Shown here one piece after another: positions 1 through 14,050 of a stretch of DNA of 64,000 nucleotides. The notes beneath the pieces are model-generated. The model worked only from the letters and a program-made list of their open reading frames with translations, was not told the DNA's origin and did not search any database. A program made the translations under genes and the position numbers. How positions within the stretch are numbered: the first letter of the stretch is position 1; every line of letters begins with the position of its first letter. Origin of the DNA: Nemania diffusa (Eukaryota; Ascomycota; Sordariomycetes; Xylariales; Xylariaceae); assembly GCA_038501195.1 (NCBI GenBank), contig JBBPUQ010000003.1, forward strand, positions 5,362,501-5,426,500, written 5' to 3'.

Positions 1-3000
1 TATATAGTTAAAATATATTTATTAATTTTTAAATTAATATTTTAAATAATTTAACTATTATTTAGTTTAAATCGAAAAATAAAAATTGAAAAAAATTAAT
101 AATAAAAAAGCTATACTTTTTTATTAAAAACTATTTGATTTTTTTTAAAAAAAATAATAATAAATTGTTATAACTTTTTATTTACTACTTAAAAAAATAT
201 AGTTAATATAATAATATATTAATAAAAATTAATAAATAAAAGTTAAAAAAAAATATAATAACAATTAAATTTATATATAAATTATAATTGAAATTATTAT
301 AAACTTTATATAAAATTTTTATAATATTGTTATTTTTACTATAACTTTTTATAATTATAAAACTTATATATAATTAATAAAGATTATTATAAAAATTATC
401 GATTTAAAAAGTTATAAAACTTTTAATATTAAAATTTTTGATTTAAATTAATAAATTATTAAACTTTAAAATATTAAATATATCGATTTAATAAATTAAA
501 AAATAAATATAAAGCTAAAAAGCTATAAAAACTTTTAAAAAATAAACTTAAATATTATTTAAATTTAAATTAACAATTATTAAAAAATTAAAACTTTATT
601 ACTTATTTTTTTTATAATAAAATAAAATATTATATTAATTAATATTTTAATAAATAATTTTAAAAACAAACTATTTAAAAAATTTAAACTATTAAAAGAA
701 AATTTAATAATTTTTATTATTTAAAACAAACTATTTCTTTTTATTGATTTGTTTTAAAAAATTATAATTATTTTAATTTAAAAAATAAAAAATAAACTTA
801 AATTTTACAATAAAGTTTAAAAATAAATATTAACTATTTGTTTTATTTTTTTAATATTTTTACATTTTTTATTTAATATATATATTTAGTTTAAATAAAT
901 TATTTTTAAAAATATATACTAATTTAAACTTTTATATTAAATATAATTATATTAATTATATTTTTATTTTATATTATAAACTATAAAAAGTTGTTTATAA
1001 ACTTTATAATTTATAAACTATAAACTAAAAAAGTTTAAATATATATAAAGTTTATTAAATTTGTTACAAATTAATTAATTAACAAAAAGTTACTTGTATA
1101 ATTTAATATATATATACTGCAATATTATATAATAATTAATTAAAAAAAAAAATATTATTATTGTTTTAATTAATTTTAAAAAACAAAAAAATTATGTTAA
1201 ATATAAACTTAAATCAATAATTTTTTAATTTTAAATAAAAACACTTTAAATTATTAGTACTTTAAAAATTTATATAAACTTATTAAAATAAAAAATATTA
1301 TTAAATAATTATTATTTTATTTAAATTTTTATTTTTTATAAAAATAAAAATAAAATTAACTTTTATAAATTTTAATTTAATTTTAAAAAAGTTTTAAAAC
1401 TTATTTAAACTTTTTAATATTTTTAATATTAATATATTTTTTTATATTTATTAAAACAACTTATTAATTAATTTATAAAAAAATATAACAGTATTTTATT
1501 ATTTTATTTATTTTTTAATTTAAAACAAATTATAAAAACTAAAAAATTAGCTATAAAAAATAATAAAAAGTAAAAAAATCAAAAAATTAAAAAGTTTTAT
1601 AAAAACATTAATACTTTTTATATTTTAAAAAAATAAAACTTTATATTTTTATATTAATTATAAAAGATTTAACAAAGTTTTATAAAAAAATTGTTTTATT
1701 TTTTTATTTATTTTAGAAATATTAAATAAAATTATATATATAAAAATATTTTCAAAAATTAACTTTAAAAATATTTATTATTATATATAAATTTAAAAAA
1801 AAAATAAATAAAAAATAACATTTTATATATATTATAAATATTATAAAATTTTAATTATATTTATAAATTTATATAATACTTTTGTTACTTTTTAAAATTA
1901 TATATAAAAAATATTTAACAATATTTTAAATATTTTTTATATAATATATTTTAATAATATATTTGTTTTTTTTTTAAATAAAAATTTATATATAAATTAT
2001 ATTTAAAATATTATTAAAAAACTTTAAAAAGCTAAACTATATATTAAATTTTTTAAATATTAATTTTATTAATATAAACTAAAATTTTTAAGTTATATTA
2101 TTTTAAACAAAAAAATTAAAATAAACTTTTTATAAATTAACATTATTAAAAAATAACTTTTTTTTACTTTTTATTATAAACTATAACAATTTTTAAAATT
2201 TTGTAACTTTTATTGTTATTTTATTAAAAAGTATTTTTTAATTACTGTTTTATTATATTAATACTTAAAAAAAAACGTAACTAAAACAAAAAAAAGTTAA
2301 AATTTTTTAAATAATTTAAAAAAATATATTTTTAAATAATTATAAAATTTATTTAAACAAACTATTTTTTTTATATATTTCGATTTTAAAAAACAAATAT
2401 TAATAAAAACTGATATATTTAAAGCTATATTTATAAATAATTTATTATAAAAAAATAATCGAAAATAATAGCAACTAGTTTTATTTTATTTTTAAAAAAT
2501 TTTTAATTAAAAATTAAACTAAAATATATTAAACAAAAAAATACTAGTTATTATTAAAAGTTTTAAATATTAATATTATTATTTATAAAAAAGTAAATTA
2601 TTTATTAAAATATTAATTAACTATAATAACTTTTAAACTTTTATAAAAACATTAAAACTAAATAAAAAATAAGTTTAATAATATATTTATTTAGCTTTTT
2701 TTAACTTTATTATTAAATATAAAAAAAAAAGCGAAATAAAGCCGATTTTTTATTATGCTGTTTTAATTATATAAATAATATACTTTTTAATATAAATCTT
2801 TTTTTTATATTAAAAAGAAAAATTGTTATATAATATACAACTATAAAAAATTAATATTTAAAAATATTAGTTAAAAAAATTTATATTAAACGTTATTTTT
2901 TTAAACAATTAATTTTTATTTAATTAGTTATATATATATAAATATAAATAGCTACTATAAAAAAAAATATTTAAAACTTAAAAGCTAATTAAAGTTTTAA

Positions 3001-4380
3001 ATTATTAATTTAAAATATTTAAAAAAAAGATTTTAAATATTAATAAATTTTAAAGCGAATTAAAAACGGTTTAGCTATAAAAAATCAATAATTAATTTAA
3101 GATTTTTTAGTTTTTTATAATAAAAAAGTTTATATATTTTTTAAAAAATCAATTTATTTTTAATTAATTAAATTATATTATAACGACTTTTTTACAAGTT
3201 ATTTTAATTAAAAGTATATTTTAAAACTTTTTTAAAAAAAGTTCTATTAATAAAATTTAAAGTATAATATATAAAGTTATATAAAAAGCTATATTATTTA
3301 TTTTAAGTTTAAAACAAAATATTATTAAAAATATAACAAATTAAATAATTTATTAATATTTATTAAATTTATATAAAAACTATTTATAAACTTTATAACT
3401 AGTTTATTAAAAACTTTTTATAAAAATAGTTATATAAATTTTATATTAATAATTATAAATTAATTTATTAAACTAATATATTTATTACTTGTTTATATTA
3501 TTATAATAATTATATAATTAACTACTTTATTTTATTAAAAAATAAAGTTTAAATTTAAAAGCTTTATTAAAATAATTATTAATTAAAGTTTTATATTTAT
3601 TAATAGCTTTTAGTTTAATTTATATTATTATATTAAAAGTAAAAAATATTATTTAATTATATTTTATTTTAAAACTAATAATTAAATAAAACATATAAAC
3701 TAAATAATTAAATATTATTTAAAATATTTTATTTTTATTAAATAAATTAATTAGCTTTAATTATTACTTTAAACTTTTTTTGTTATAAATTTAGCAATTA
3801 ATTTAACTATTAATATTTTATTTTTTAAAGCTTTATATAGTTATATATTAAAGTTTAAATTATTTATTAAAAACAATTTCATTTTAAAAAAAATATTAAT
3901 AATATAAAATCGATTAAATAAATTAAAAGCTATTAAAAATAAATTAACAAAATAGTAGCAAAATATAATTAAAAACTAAATAAAATATTATAACAATAAA
4001 TATTAATTAATAAATTATAAAATAAATCAATTAGTTATTTTATTAATTAAATATTTTAAGTTTAAAAAGTATTATTATAAATTAACTTTTAAATATATTA
4101 AATTATTTAAAATTATTAATAAAATTAGTTTATAAATTTATTACTTTTATTTTTTTATATAATATATTTATTTTTATAATATATTTTTTATTTAATTATT
4201 AAAACTTTAAAAAGCTAATAATATAAATAAATTATTTATATTTAACTTAAAAAACGATAATATAAAATAAAAAATAAAAAATATAGTAAAAAAACATATT
4301 TACAAAATAAATTTAAATTATAAAGTTAAATAAAAAAGCTAGTTAATTAAATATAATTAATAAATATTAGTTATTAATAT
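1..4380. other. AT-rich decayed DNA, no recognisable feature
   Basis: Almost pure A/T with scattered ApC, GpC and AG dinucleotides. I see stops in every frame, no tandem array, no RNA gene and no LTR pair. Islands with a little more G and C (for example 2700-2760 and 3040-3080) are too short to identify. It probably consists of heavily mutated transposon relics like the rest of the window, but that is inference. Confidence 0.5.
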
Positions 4381-4739
4381 ATTTGCTGCTAAAACTATTA
4401 TAAACTTTTTTAAAAAAAAAAGCAAACATAAAAAAAATAAACTAATAAAGCTATAAAAAAAACTATTTATTATATTATAATAAAAACACATTAAAACTAT
4501 TAAAAAAACTTTTTAATTAACTGTTTAAAATTATTAAAAAAACTAATAAAGCAAAATAAACTAAAACTTTTACAAAAAAGTTTATATAATAAAAATCAAA
4601 CTTATTTTTTTAAATAATAATTTATATTTTATTAATAAACTATATATAAAACTTTGTTAAAAAACTTAAAAAACAAATTTGAAAATATTATAAAACGCTA
4701 TAAACTTTTTATAAATTTTAAAATATTTTATATTATTAT

Positions 4740-5630
4740 TGTTTTTGTAATAAATTGTTTTTACTTTTTTTATAAAACAACATATAACTAAAAATTAAAC
4801 TATATAGCTAATATTAAAAAACTAAAAATAAAATATAATAACGTTGTAGTATTAAATATATTAATTAATATTTTAATTAAATTAAAAATAAAAATAAAAA
4901 ATAAACAAAATAGCTTATTTATAACGTTAATAATAAAAAAAATAATAGTTTATTAAGTTAAAATTTTATATTAATAGATTAAAAATTAATATTTAGTAGC
5001 AATATTTTAAAGTTAACAATTAATGTTAAAATTAGCAGCAAATATAAATAAAACAGTTTATTTTTATAACGGGAATTTTGCTAATAAAGCAAAAAGCAAT
5101 ATAGTATAAAAAGAAAAAATAGTAAAAAAACTTTAAAAAATAGAACTATATTTTAGCAATTTTATAGCAAAACTAAACTAAAATATATTAAATAAAGCTT
5201 TTTTTTTTATTATAAACAATAGTACTAGCTAAATTATTGTTATTTTTTTATTTTAAATTAAACAAGTTAATATTAAACTTTAAAATTTTATATAAGCAAA
5301 TTATATTAAAAGCTATTATAATAAATAACTAATTTTTTAATAATAAAATAAAGCTGAAATAAAAATAAAATTATTTATAAATTTGTAAATATTATAGCTT
5401 TTTTAACAGCTATTATATATAGAGTTTTTTAAATTTTTAAAAAAGCAGTAAATTTTTAAAAGTTTAGCATTTTTAAGCTAAAAAAAGTTATAAAAACATT
5501 TAAAACAAAAGTAATACATTAACAAAGCAAATATAATTTAAAACTTATTTTAATATTTAAATTAACAGTTATAAATATAAACAGTTTAATAATATAAAAA
5601 TATATTAAAAGCAGCAATAATAAATAAAAT
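4740..5630 (+). pseudogene. Unrecognised plus-strand coding relic
   Basis: This stretch has more G and C than its surroundings, with many GCA, GCT and AGC triplets on the plus strand. One plus frame can be followed for long runs between single stops that look like mutated Trp, Gln or Arg codons. The A-rich sense strand is what the recognised retroelement genes in this window look like after mutation. I do not recognise the protein family and find no RT or integrase motif in it. A 30-nt poly(A) tract follows about 100 bp downstream, so a non-LTR element 3' end is one possibility, but nothing else supports that. The 3' side lies just outside the Gypsy element that starts at 5897. Confidence 0.3.
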
Positions 5631-5723
5631 ATAAAAAAAAAAATAAAAAAATAAAAATAATTTAAAAATAAATATAAACAGTAAAAAGAAATTTATTAAA
5701 CAAAAGTTAATAAAATTAACAGT

Positions 5724-5727
<4 letters not shown>

Positions 5728-5757
<30 letters not shown>
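5728..5757. repeat. Poly(A) tract, 30 nt
   Basis: Uninterrupted run of 30 A, downstream of the coding relic at 4740-5630. It could be the tail of a retroposed element or a simple homopolymer. Confidence 0.7.
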
Positions 5758-5760
<3 letters not shown>

Positions 5761-5770
5761 AGCAGATTTA

Positions 5771-5804
5771 TAGCTTTATATACTTTTGTTTATATATAAA
5801 GCTA
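5771..5804. repeat. Perfect 12-bp hairpin
   Basis: The arms TAGCTTTATATA (5771-5782) and TATATAAAGCTA (5793-5804) are perfectly complementary around a 10-nt loop. The arms contain GC pairs, which makes a chance match less likely than for pure A/T. The role is unknown; it lies between the poly(A) tract and the first Gypsy LTR. Confidence 0.5.
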
Positions 5805-5896
5805 CATTAGTAAAAGTATAAATTATTTTTAAAAATTAACAATTTATAAAATATTTAAATATTTATATATAACTATATATTGTTTATATTTTTAAT

Positions 5897-6129
5897 TATT
5901 ATATAAAGCTTATAAAAAAAACAAAGCTTTAAACAAATGAAACTATATTATACAAAAAATCTACAAATAAAAAAAAAAGGAAAAAAGTTAAAAATTTTTC
6001 TACAAAAAAATTGCTTATATATATATATAAAGCGGTTTAAAGTAGTAATAAATAAGTTACTTATTTAGCTATATAATAAAACTATTTATTTATTTAAATG
6101 ATTAATATTAATATTAACCGACTATAACT
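5897..6129 (-). repeat. G1 3' LTR (left copy)
   Basis: Aligns over 233 bp with 20703-20935 at an offset of 14,806 with little or no gap. Most differences are C/T or G/A transitions, for example GCGGCAG in the right copy against GTAGTAA here. This copy has lost more G and C than its partner. Read on the minus strand the LTR begins AGTTA, as the G4 LTR begins AGTTAC. Confidence 0.9.
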
Positions 6130-6899
6130 ATTTTTTTTTTAAAAAAAATAGCTCGTTTATAAGTTATAAAATTTAAATATGCAAACTTTAATTAAATGTT
6201 TTTTAGCAAAAAAAAAAATTGCTTTAAATATTTACTATATTATTAATCGCTAAATTTTTTTTCTATTAAATTATAATATAGCTTTTTTATATATTAATAT
6301 TGCTAAGTTTTATCAATAATATATTTTAAATATATTTTTTATATGTTTTTTTTTTTTTTTATATAATTGATAAATTATTGTCGATATAAAAGTTTTTAAT
6401 AATGTAGTTTTAAGCTGCTTACAGCTAATAATTTAGTTTTAAAAAAAATTTTGTAATATTTAAATTGTTATTATAGAAATTTTTTAATAATATAAAACTA
6501 TTTTTAAAATTTTTAACGTAGTACTATTTATTATCGATATTTTATTTTTTTTAGTTGATTTAATATTATAGTTTTTAGTAATATAGTTTTACTATATAAA
6601 CTTTTTTTACTTTAAATTTTTTTTTATTTTTTAGTTTAAATATTTTATTTTTAAAATTATCAGCTATTTAGTTTATTAATAAGTTGTTAAAATATTTTTA
6701 TAAACAATTGATATAATATCGATTTATTATTTATTAAAACAACAAGATTTATAATATAAATATATTATTTTTTTTTTTTAAAATCTTATATATTTATTAA
6801 ATTATAAAATAGTTAAATTTATTAAAAAACTTATTAATTATTTAAAATTGTTGCTTTTTTAATATAAATATATAATTGCTTATATTAAAGTTAAAATTT

Positions 6900-7720
6900 T
6901 AATATTTTTTGTTAATTTATTTAGTTATATAGTTTTAAGTATATTTTAGATTTTTTTTAGCCAAATTTATAAATTATACAATTTTTTATATTTTATTTTA
7001 TATATTTATTTATAATGTTTTTTTTGTTATTAGTAAATTTTTTAGTTTTTTTTAAGCTATATAGTTTTTTTAATCAAAATAAAATAACATAAAAAATTTT
7101 ATTTCGATTTTATAAAATAATAGTTTTATAAATTTATAAAGTAATAAAGTTTATATATAATTTATTGTAAAAATTTATTTAAATTAATTATTTTAATAAT
7201 AGTTAATATAAAGCTAAAGTTATTAATTTAAATATTTATTTATAATTTTAGTTTATTTAACAGTTTTATAATAGTTTATAAATATTAAAATATAATTAAC
7301 TTTTATAATTTTATATAATTTATTTATAAAAGCAGATATAAACTAAAGTTTTTTATTAAAAGTTATTATAATTAATATTTCAAAAATTTTAAAAAAACTT
7401 TTATAATATATTTGTATAATATTTTCTATAGTTGCTTTTAAAATATAAAATATAATTTAAGCTTTTTTTTTTAATCAGTTTATTATAATTAATATATTGT
7501 TAAAACTATATTTATTTTTAAATATTTATTTAAAATTAACAACTAAATATTTTTAAATATAATTTAAAACAAAAAATAATATAAGCTTGCTAAATATTTT
7601 ATCGCATAAAACTTTTACAAAATAATATTTTATATAATTAAAAATATATATATTATAGTTATTTCTAAAATTAAACTATTAATAATATTTTATAAAAAGT
7701 TTATATATTTTTTTTTTTTT
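6900..7720 (-). pseudogene. G1 integrase relic
   Basis: Minus-strand translation gives a Gypsy integrase core with scattered stops. The segment that in the family reads Ser-Asp-x-Gly-Pro-x-Phe-Thr is visible with the Asp codon changed to AAT (plus 7355-7357). Exactly 36 codons downstream, at plus 7247-7249, the catalytic Glu codon is now AAA (Lys), preserving DD35E spacing. After it comes the usual run ending in a Tyr-rich helix and a Trp/stop-containing stretch. In a working element this protein inserts the cDNA into the host chromosome. Domain ends are approximate, and the first catalytic Asp was not placed with confidence. Confidence 0.8.
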
Positions 7721-8099
7721 TAAATATACTGTAAATATTTTATTATGTACTTTTTAAATAAATTAAATATATAAATATAAAAAATCAAAAACTATAAATT
7801 TTCTATTAAAAGTAATTAAATTATTAGTTATTTGCTAAAGGTTATTTATATTAAAGTTTTTTTTATTTTTTTAAATATTTTTGCAATCAATTAAAAACTT
7901 AATAAAACTTTTATATTTTTTTATAATTTTATAATAAACAGCTTAATTTAATTAATTATTTATATAAATATATTATATATTAAATTATTTATTAATTAAA
8001 AAATCGTTAAATATTTTTGCGCTTTTTTTTTTTTTTTTTATATAATAAAGTTTTTATATTTTTTTATTAATATATTAGCTAATATATTTTTTTTTTCAA

Positions 8100-9450
8100 C
8101 ATAATATATAATATAAAAATTATATTTTATAAATAATTTTACTTATTTTATTTATTGTAAATTTAAATATTACTTTTATATAAAATATTTTAAAATTTAA
8201 TAATTAGTTATTATTAAAAATAGTTTAATTTAGCTACTAATTAATTTAAATTGCTATTTTTTAAAAGCTAACAATATTATAAGTATTTTTTTATTAAAAA
8301 TGCTATAATTTAATTTAATATTATATAAAGTTTTAAAATAATAAATAATTAAATATTAGTTATTATTATATTTTTAAAACAATATATTTATTATTATATT
8401 ATTAAAAGTATTTATTTTGATTTTTATAAATAAATTATATTTATAATATTATAGTATTAAATAAAAAATAAAAACTTTTTTTAGCTATAAAAAAACCTAG
8501 TTGTACTTTTTAATTTATAAAAAAGTTATATTTTTTTTAATTAAATATATTATAAAAATAATAATTTAATTATAATTTTTAATAAACTTTTTATAAAAAT
8601 TATAAAACTTTAAAAAAAATTATATTTTTTTTATAATAATAAAAGTTTTTTAATTTTTTATTATATTTATTTTAGTTAAATTAATTTAAATATTATTTAT
8701 ATTAATAATATATTTTAAAAATTTAATTTTTATAATATAAAACTTAAATTTTTTTAAATTTACTTAAAGTTTTATAATATATAATTGTTATAATATTAGT
8801 TATATATACTTTTTATAATTTTTTATATTATTTAAATAAATAAAAATATTATTTATATATATATTATAAAAATTGTTTAAATAATTAAATAATATATTAT
8901 TAATATATTTTTAGAAAATAATAAAGCTATTAATTAAGCTAAAAAAAAATATTTTATATTAAAAAAATTTATAACAAATATAAAAAATCGTTAAATCTTT
9001 TTGTTTAAATTTTATATATATTTAATTAAATATTTGTTTTATATTTAGTTTAATAAATATATTAGTTTTAAATAATTAAAACAAAGTTTTTTTAATTAAA
9101 AATAAAAAATATTTTTTTTTTTTATTAACTTGTTAAATTTACAATAATTTATATAAAACTTTAATTTTTTATTAAGCTTTTTTATAAATAATATTAAAAA
9201 TATATAAAAAATATTGCTAAATTTAATAAATCTTTTATATAAGTTATTAATTAAATATTTACAAATTATTTTTAATTTGTTTAATAATATTTTATATAAA
9301 AAGCTATATTAAAAGTTATTAAAAATTTTATTTTTTATAAATTTAATTTTATAATTTATTTTTAATTTATAAAATAATAAAATATTAAAGTTTATTTTAC
9401 TAAATATATATAGCAAGTTATAATATTTATAAAAAATTATTTATAAAGCT
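8100..9450 (-). pseudogene. G1 reverse transcriptase-RNase H relic
   Basis: The minus strand carries the Gypsy RT active-site block: Ile-Tyr-Ile-Asn-Asn-Ile-Phe-Ile-Tyr, where Asn-Asn (plus 8848-8853) replaces the catalytic Asp-Asp by GAY to AAY transitions. Downstream the frame gives the conserved Phe-Leu-x-Phe-Tyr-Asn-Phe-Tyr connection motif and then the start of RNase H, with Glu-Thr-Asp changed to Lys-Ile-Asn near plus 8405-8425. Stops are frequent and sit at former Trp and Gln codons. The enzyme would copy the element RNA to DNA. The N-terminal part toward 9450 is too degraded to delimit. Confidence 0.85.
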
Positions 9451-10123
9451 TTTTATTAAAAGTTTTTTTTTTTTTTAATAAAAAAAACTTTTTTTTTATT
9501 TTTAATAAGTTTATTAATTTTATAAAAAATAATAATTTATATTTATTTTATAAAATTATTTTAAAAAATTAATATCTTAAAAATAGCTATATTAAAATTA
9601 GCTATTTTTATAAATAGTTTAGTTTTATATTATTTTAGTTTGTTTTTTTATATTTTATAAAAGCTTATATTGTTTATTTTTTATTACGATATAATTTCTT
9701 AGTTTTTTTTTTAAAATTTTTTCTTTTTTATTTTTGTTAAAAAAAAAAAGTTATTATTTAAATTATATTATATTTTAACTATGTTTTTTTTAACAAAATT
9801 TAGTTGTTTAATAATAAAAATATAAAATATTATTTAATTTTTTTCAGTATTTTTTTACTGTTGCAAATATTTTTGTTTTTTTTTAACAAATTTTATGTTT
9901 TGTTAGTTTATATTTTTTTAATATTTTAAATTTTTAAGCTATATTTTTGTTTAATTTATATTTAAGTTTTAATTAAAATATTAATTAAAAAAATAACTAA
10001 ATAAAAATATTATTTAATATTTTTAATAATTAAAAAATATATTATATTTTTAAAACTAAAGCTTTTTAATAATAATTTTATAAATTTATAAAAATATTAT
10101 TATTAAAAATATATTTTTAAAAT
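9450..10123 (-). pseudogene. G1 coding relic between gag and RT
   Basis: The T-rich plus strand implies an A-rich minus sense strand, matching the rest of G1. It lies between the RT relic and the insertion point of G2, so it should hold the end of gag and the protease. I see Cys/Lys-rich minus-strand stretches around 9850-9900 but cannot place a zinc knuckle or the protease Asp-Ser-Gly motif, so the assignment rests on position only. Confidence 0.45.
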
Positions 10124-10128
10124 TTTTT

Positions 10129-10354
10129 TGATATAAACAAGTATAAAAGTTTTAAAAAATGGGTTTTTTAAAACTACTTTGTATATATTTTTAATACTAG
10201 TTTTATTTAAAACTATTTTATATTAGTAAATTAAATAAATAAAAAAAGCTTTTAAGTTTTTTTTTTTAATTTAATTTTATAAATTTACTTTTTTTAATTT
10301 ATATTATATTTTTATAAACTTAAATATAAGCACTACTTATAGTAAACTTTACTA
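10129..10354 (+). repeat. G2 5' LTR, 226 bp
   Basis: Starts TGATATAAACAAG and ends TTTACTA. It is the same length as the 3' LTR and co-linear with it, and is the only copy that keeps TG at the left end (others read TA after G-to-A change). A TAGTAAA-C-TTTACTA palindrome sits at its right end (10340-10354). Confidence 0.9.
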
Positions 10355-12250
10355 AATAGTATAATAAATTTTATAATTATACAATTTTATATTTTTAATT
10401 TTTTTTTTGCTACTAGCAAATTATACGTTATTTATAACATATTGTTTAAAGTATTTTGTTTAAATTGGATTTTTATTATTTAAATGCTTTAATTTTAATA
10501 TATATGTTGCAACAGAGTTTTTTATTTTTTTTAGCAATATATACATTTTTAGCAATATATTATTTTGTTTAAATTAAATTTTTATTATTTAAATATAATA
10601 TTGATCAAATTTAACAAATTTTTTGTTTTAAACAATTAATTATTGCTAAAATTTTTATAAATTAATACAAATTAATATAAAAATTTTTATACTATTTTTA
10701 TATTTTTATGTTTTTATATATTAAAGCAGTTATACTAATTTTTTTTAATTATATTTAATTATAGCTAATATTTACAATATTTTTAATTAATAGTTTTTTA
10801 AATACTAGTTTATTTTATATTTAAATAGTAATAGTTGTGTTAAAATTTTATTATATATAATTAAATCTAGCTTTATTATTTTTTTTTTATTTTTTTTATA
10901 CAATTTAAGTTATTATATATTTACTTTATTAATTAAATAATTTTATAAAGTTTGCTAATTTATATATATATACTTGTTTAATTAATAGCTAATAACTAAG
11001 TATTTTTATAAAGCTTATACTATATTTTATACTTTTAAAAAGTACTTTTGTTTTATTTTTTTGTTGTATTAATATAATTTTTTAATTATTTTATTTATTT
11101 CGTTATATTATTTTGTTATATTTTTGTTATATATATTAAGCAAAAATATAAAAAAATATATTTGTAGAAAAAAATGAAAGTTTTTTTATAATTAAAAAAT
11201 TTTACTTATTTGTTGCTATTAAAAATTTTATATTAAAATTAATTAAGTTTAATATAATAAAACTTTTGTAGTAGCTTAGTTTTTAATTATAACTAAAGCT
11301 TTGCAGTAATATTATTTTAATGTTTTAAAAATTTCAAAAACTTTAGCTTTTATATATATAGCTATATATAAAGCAAAAATTATAAATTATAAATAATATA
11401 TTGTTTAATTTTAAAGTAAACAAAAATGTAAGTATTAAAATAAAAACAATACTTTAAAAGTTTAGTAATAATTGCTATATTTAAAAATATTTTTAAAATA
11501 AATTTAATAACTAAAAAAAAAAAAACTGCAAAATAAACAAAATATTTAATATAATATATAAATATATAGCAAGCAAAAAAAATATTTTTATTTTATAAAA
11601 TATAATAAATATAATAACAAATAATATATAAATAATAATAATAAAATTTATAATTTAGTAGTAAATAATTATAAATTTTATAAATATTGTTATAACAATA
11701 GCTAAATTAATTTTTAAAATATTAATATTAGTTATAAATTATAATAGTTTTATTAATTGTTTTAACTATATTTATAACAATTTTATTAATTTGTATATAT
11801 TGTTTATATTTATATAGCTTTTATTTTTGTTTATAAATAAATTTTATAAAAAAACAAACTTTTTATTATAAAAAATACTTTAAAAAACTAAATATATTTT
11901 ATTATTAGTTTTTATATTAAAAGCAAATATAAAAAAACTTATAATTATATAAGTGCTAAAAAAGCACTTTTTTAAAGCTTTATTAATACTAGTAGCAAAA
12001 TTTACTAATTTAACAATAGCTATTATAAATATATTTATATAATATATGTTTATAACATTAAGTAGTATATTTTTTTTAGTTATAACTATTTTATTTGTTT
12101 AATTTAATATTAAACTATAACTATTTATAAAAAAATTATTTAACAAATTATACAAAAATATTTTATATAATAGTTTGTTATAATATTTTATTATATATTA
12201 ATATTAGTTTTAATTTTTAACTTATAGTTGTAAATATTAACAATATTAAA
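10355..12250 (+). other. G2 leader between LTR and gag
   Basis: About 1.9 kb without a recognisable coding relic. It contains an imperfect internal repeat: a GTTTAAATT-to-TTATTATTTAAAT block near 10457-10485 recurs near 10568-10595. A primer-binding site should follow the LTR directly, but it is too mutated to match to a tRNA. A long 5' leader is unusual but not unknown in Gypsy elements; an additional old insertion inside it is possible. Confidence 0.5.
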
Positions 12251-12259
12251 TATTTAAGC

Positions 12260-14050
12260 TTTAACATTAGTTGTTTAAAGCTTTTAGTTTTAAAAAAAAT
12301 TTTAATAATAATAACAAAAATAATAACAACAATAACAATAATTTATTAAGCTGCAACTTTAGCAGTAATAAAAGCAATATATTATTTTTGCTGTTTATAC
12401 AATTTTTTAGTTTTGCAAAAAAAATGCCGACTTTACAACTTAGTAAATAAAATAGCACTTTTAACTTTGCTAATATTAATTTTTAATATTAACATTATTT
12501 TAAACAAACAAATATTAGCTAATTTAAATTTAATTATAAAAATTATAACAATATTAATATAATAGCTAATAGTAATAAGCTAATTTTTATTAATATATAT
12601 TATTTTATTAAACAACTTAACTTTTTTATAAAAAATTTAAAGTTAGTTAAAAAAAATATTTGTTAAATTTTAACTTTATAGCAAACTTTTTTAGTTAAGT
12701 TAGCAATTTTGTAATAAATTATTAAATTAATTATAAAAATTAAAATAAATTTTTAAGCTTAAAAATTAAATGTATTATTAAAAAAGTTAACTGATTGATT
12801 TTTGATATAGTTTGCAGTAGCAACTAAAAAGTTTAATTAAAATATTTTTATATTATAAAATATATTATATAATAAAACAGCAATAATATATTTTATTTAA
12901 AAAAAACTATAATATATTAAAGCAATAAAAACTTTTAATAAAAGTAACAATAATTAACATAAAGTTATAATAGCTATTTATATATATATAAATTTAAATA
13001 TTAAAAACTACTTGTACTTTTTTAAAAATAATAATATATTAATAAAATATATATTATATATTATTAAAATAAAACTTTTAATTATAGCAGCAGCTACTTA
13101 AAAGTTTTTTTTTTATTAATATAGTTGTTAAAAAAACAAATAAAATAATAAAAACTAAGTATTTTTTTAGCTGCAGTATAAAAATAATAAACTTTTATAA
13201 AAAAAAAAAAGCTTTAAGCGTAAAAATAATTGCAATAAACGTTAAAATAAGTATTAAAAAAAAAAAAAAAAAAATCAGGCTTATATAGCGCAAAAAAAAA
13301 AAAAAGCTTTAGTTTTTTTGTTAAATTTTTTATATTTAAATTTAAGTTTAAACAATAAAACATTTGTTATAATTAATTATAATATTATATATAAATACTA
13401 TAATAAAATTTTCGATTTAATTAAAAAATATAACTAGTATATATAAAAATACGCTAAAAAAATTTTTAAGCAAATTATATATATATTATTTATATATTTA
13501 GCTATATGTATATATAAGCAGTATTATATATTGTTTTTAACAAAAAATAGTTTGTTTTGCTATTTAAAAGTTTGTATTAAGCAGTTAAATTTTTTGCTTA
13601 TTTTAAATGCTGTTTTTTTTGTGTTTAATTATAACTTTGAAAATATAGCTAATTTAAAAAATAAACTTATTATTTTTAAACTATAACAAGCTTTTTTATA
13701 GCTTTATAAATTTAAAGCAGTATATTAAACTATTAGTAATATATTTTAATATTTTATAATTACTGCTAAAAAAAAGCTTAGTAAAAACAACTATATAATT
13801 TGCTTATATATAAAAATAAGCTGTATTTTTATTATTAAAAAACTATTTAGCTAATTTAAATATACTATTAAAATAAAAAACAATAAGTTTAAAAGTATAA
13901 ACAAAAAAAAAATATACTATATAAAATAAACTAAGTTTAAATTTTATTTGTTAAAATATAATAAATATAAGTTTTTAAAACTAATAAAATTTAAAAAGTT
14001 AAATTAAATGTTAAATTGTAATATTAAATTAACTTTGTTGTTTAAAAATA
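12260..14050 (+). pseudogene. G2 gag relic
   Basis: The plus frame starts with an Asn-rich low-complexity run (AAT/AAC repeats, about 12300-12350) followed by a region rich in former charged residues, in the position and style of a fungal Gypsy Gag (capsid) N-terminus. Translation continues with single stops to about 14050. No clear CCHC zinc knuckle is visible. An apparent 63-codon frame on the opposite strand (12267-12458, Leu-rich) is only the antisense image of the Asn-rich repeat. Gag would form the particle in which reverse transcription occurs. The family is inferred mainly from position. Confidence 0.6.

Noticed and set aside
12267..12458. 63-codon open frame on the minus strand, Leu-rich
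   Set aside because: It is the antisense of an Asn-codon repeat in the plus-strand G2 gag relic; no start context, no family, and low complexity explains the openness.
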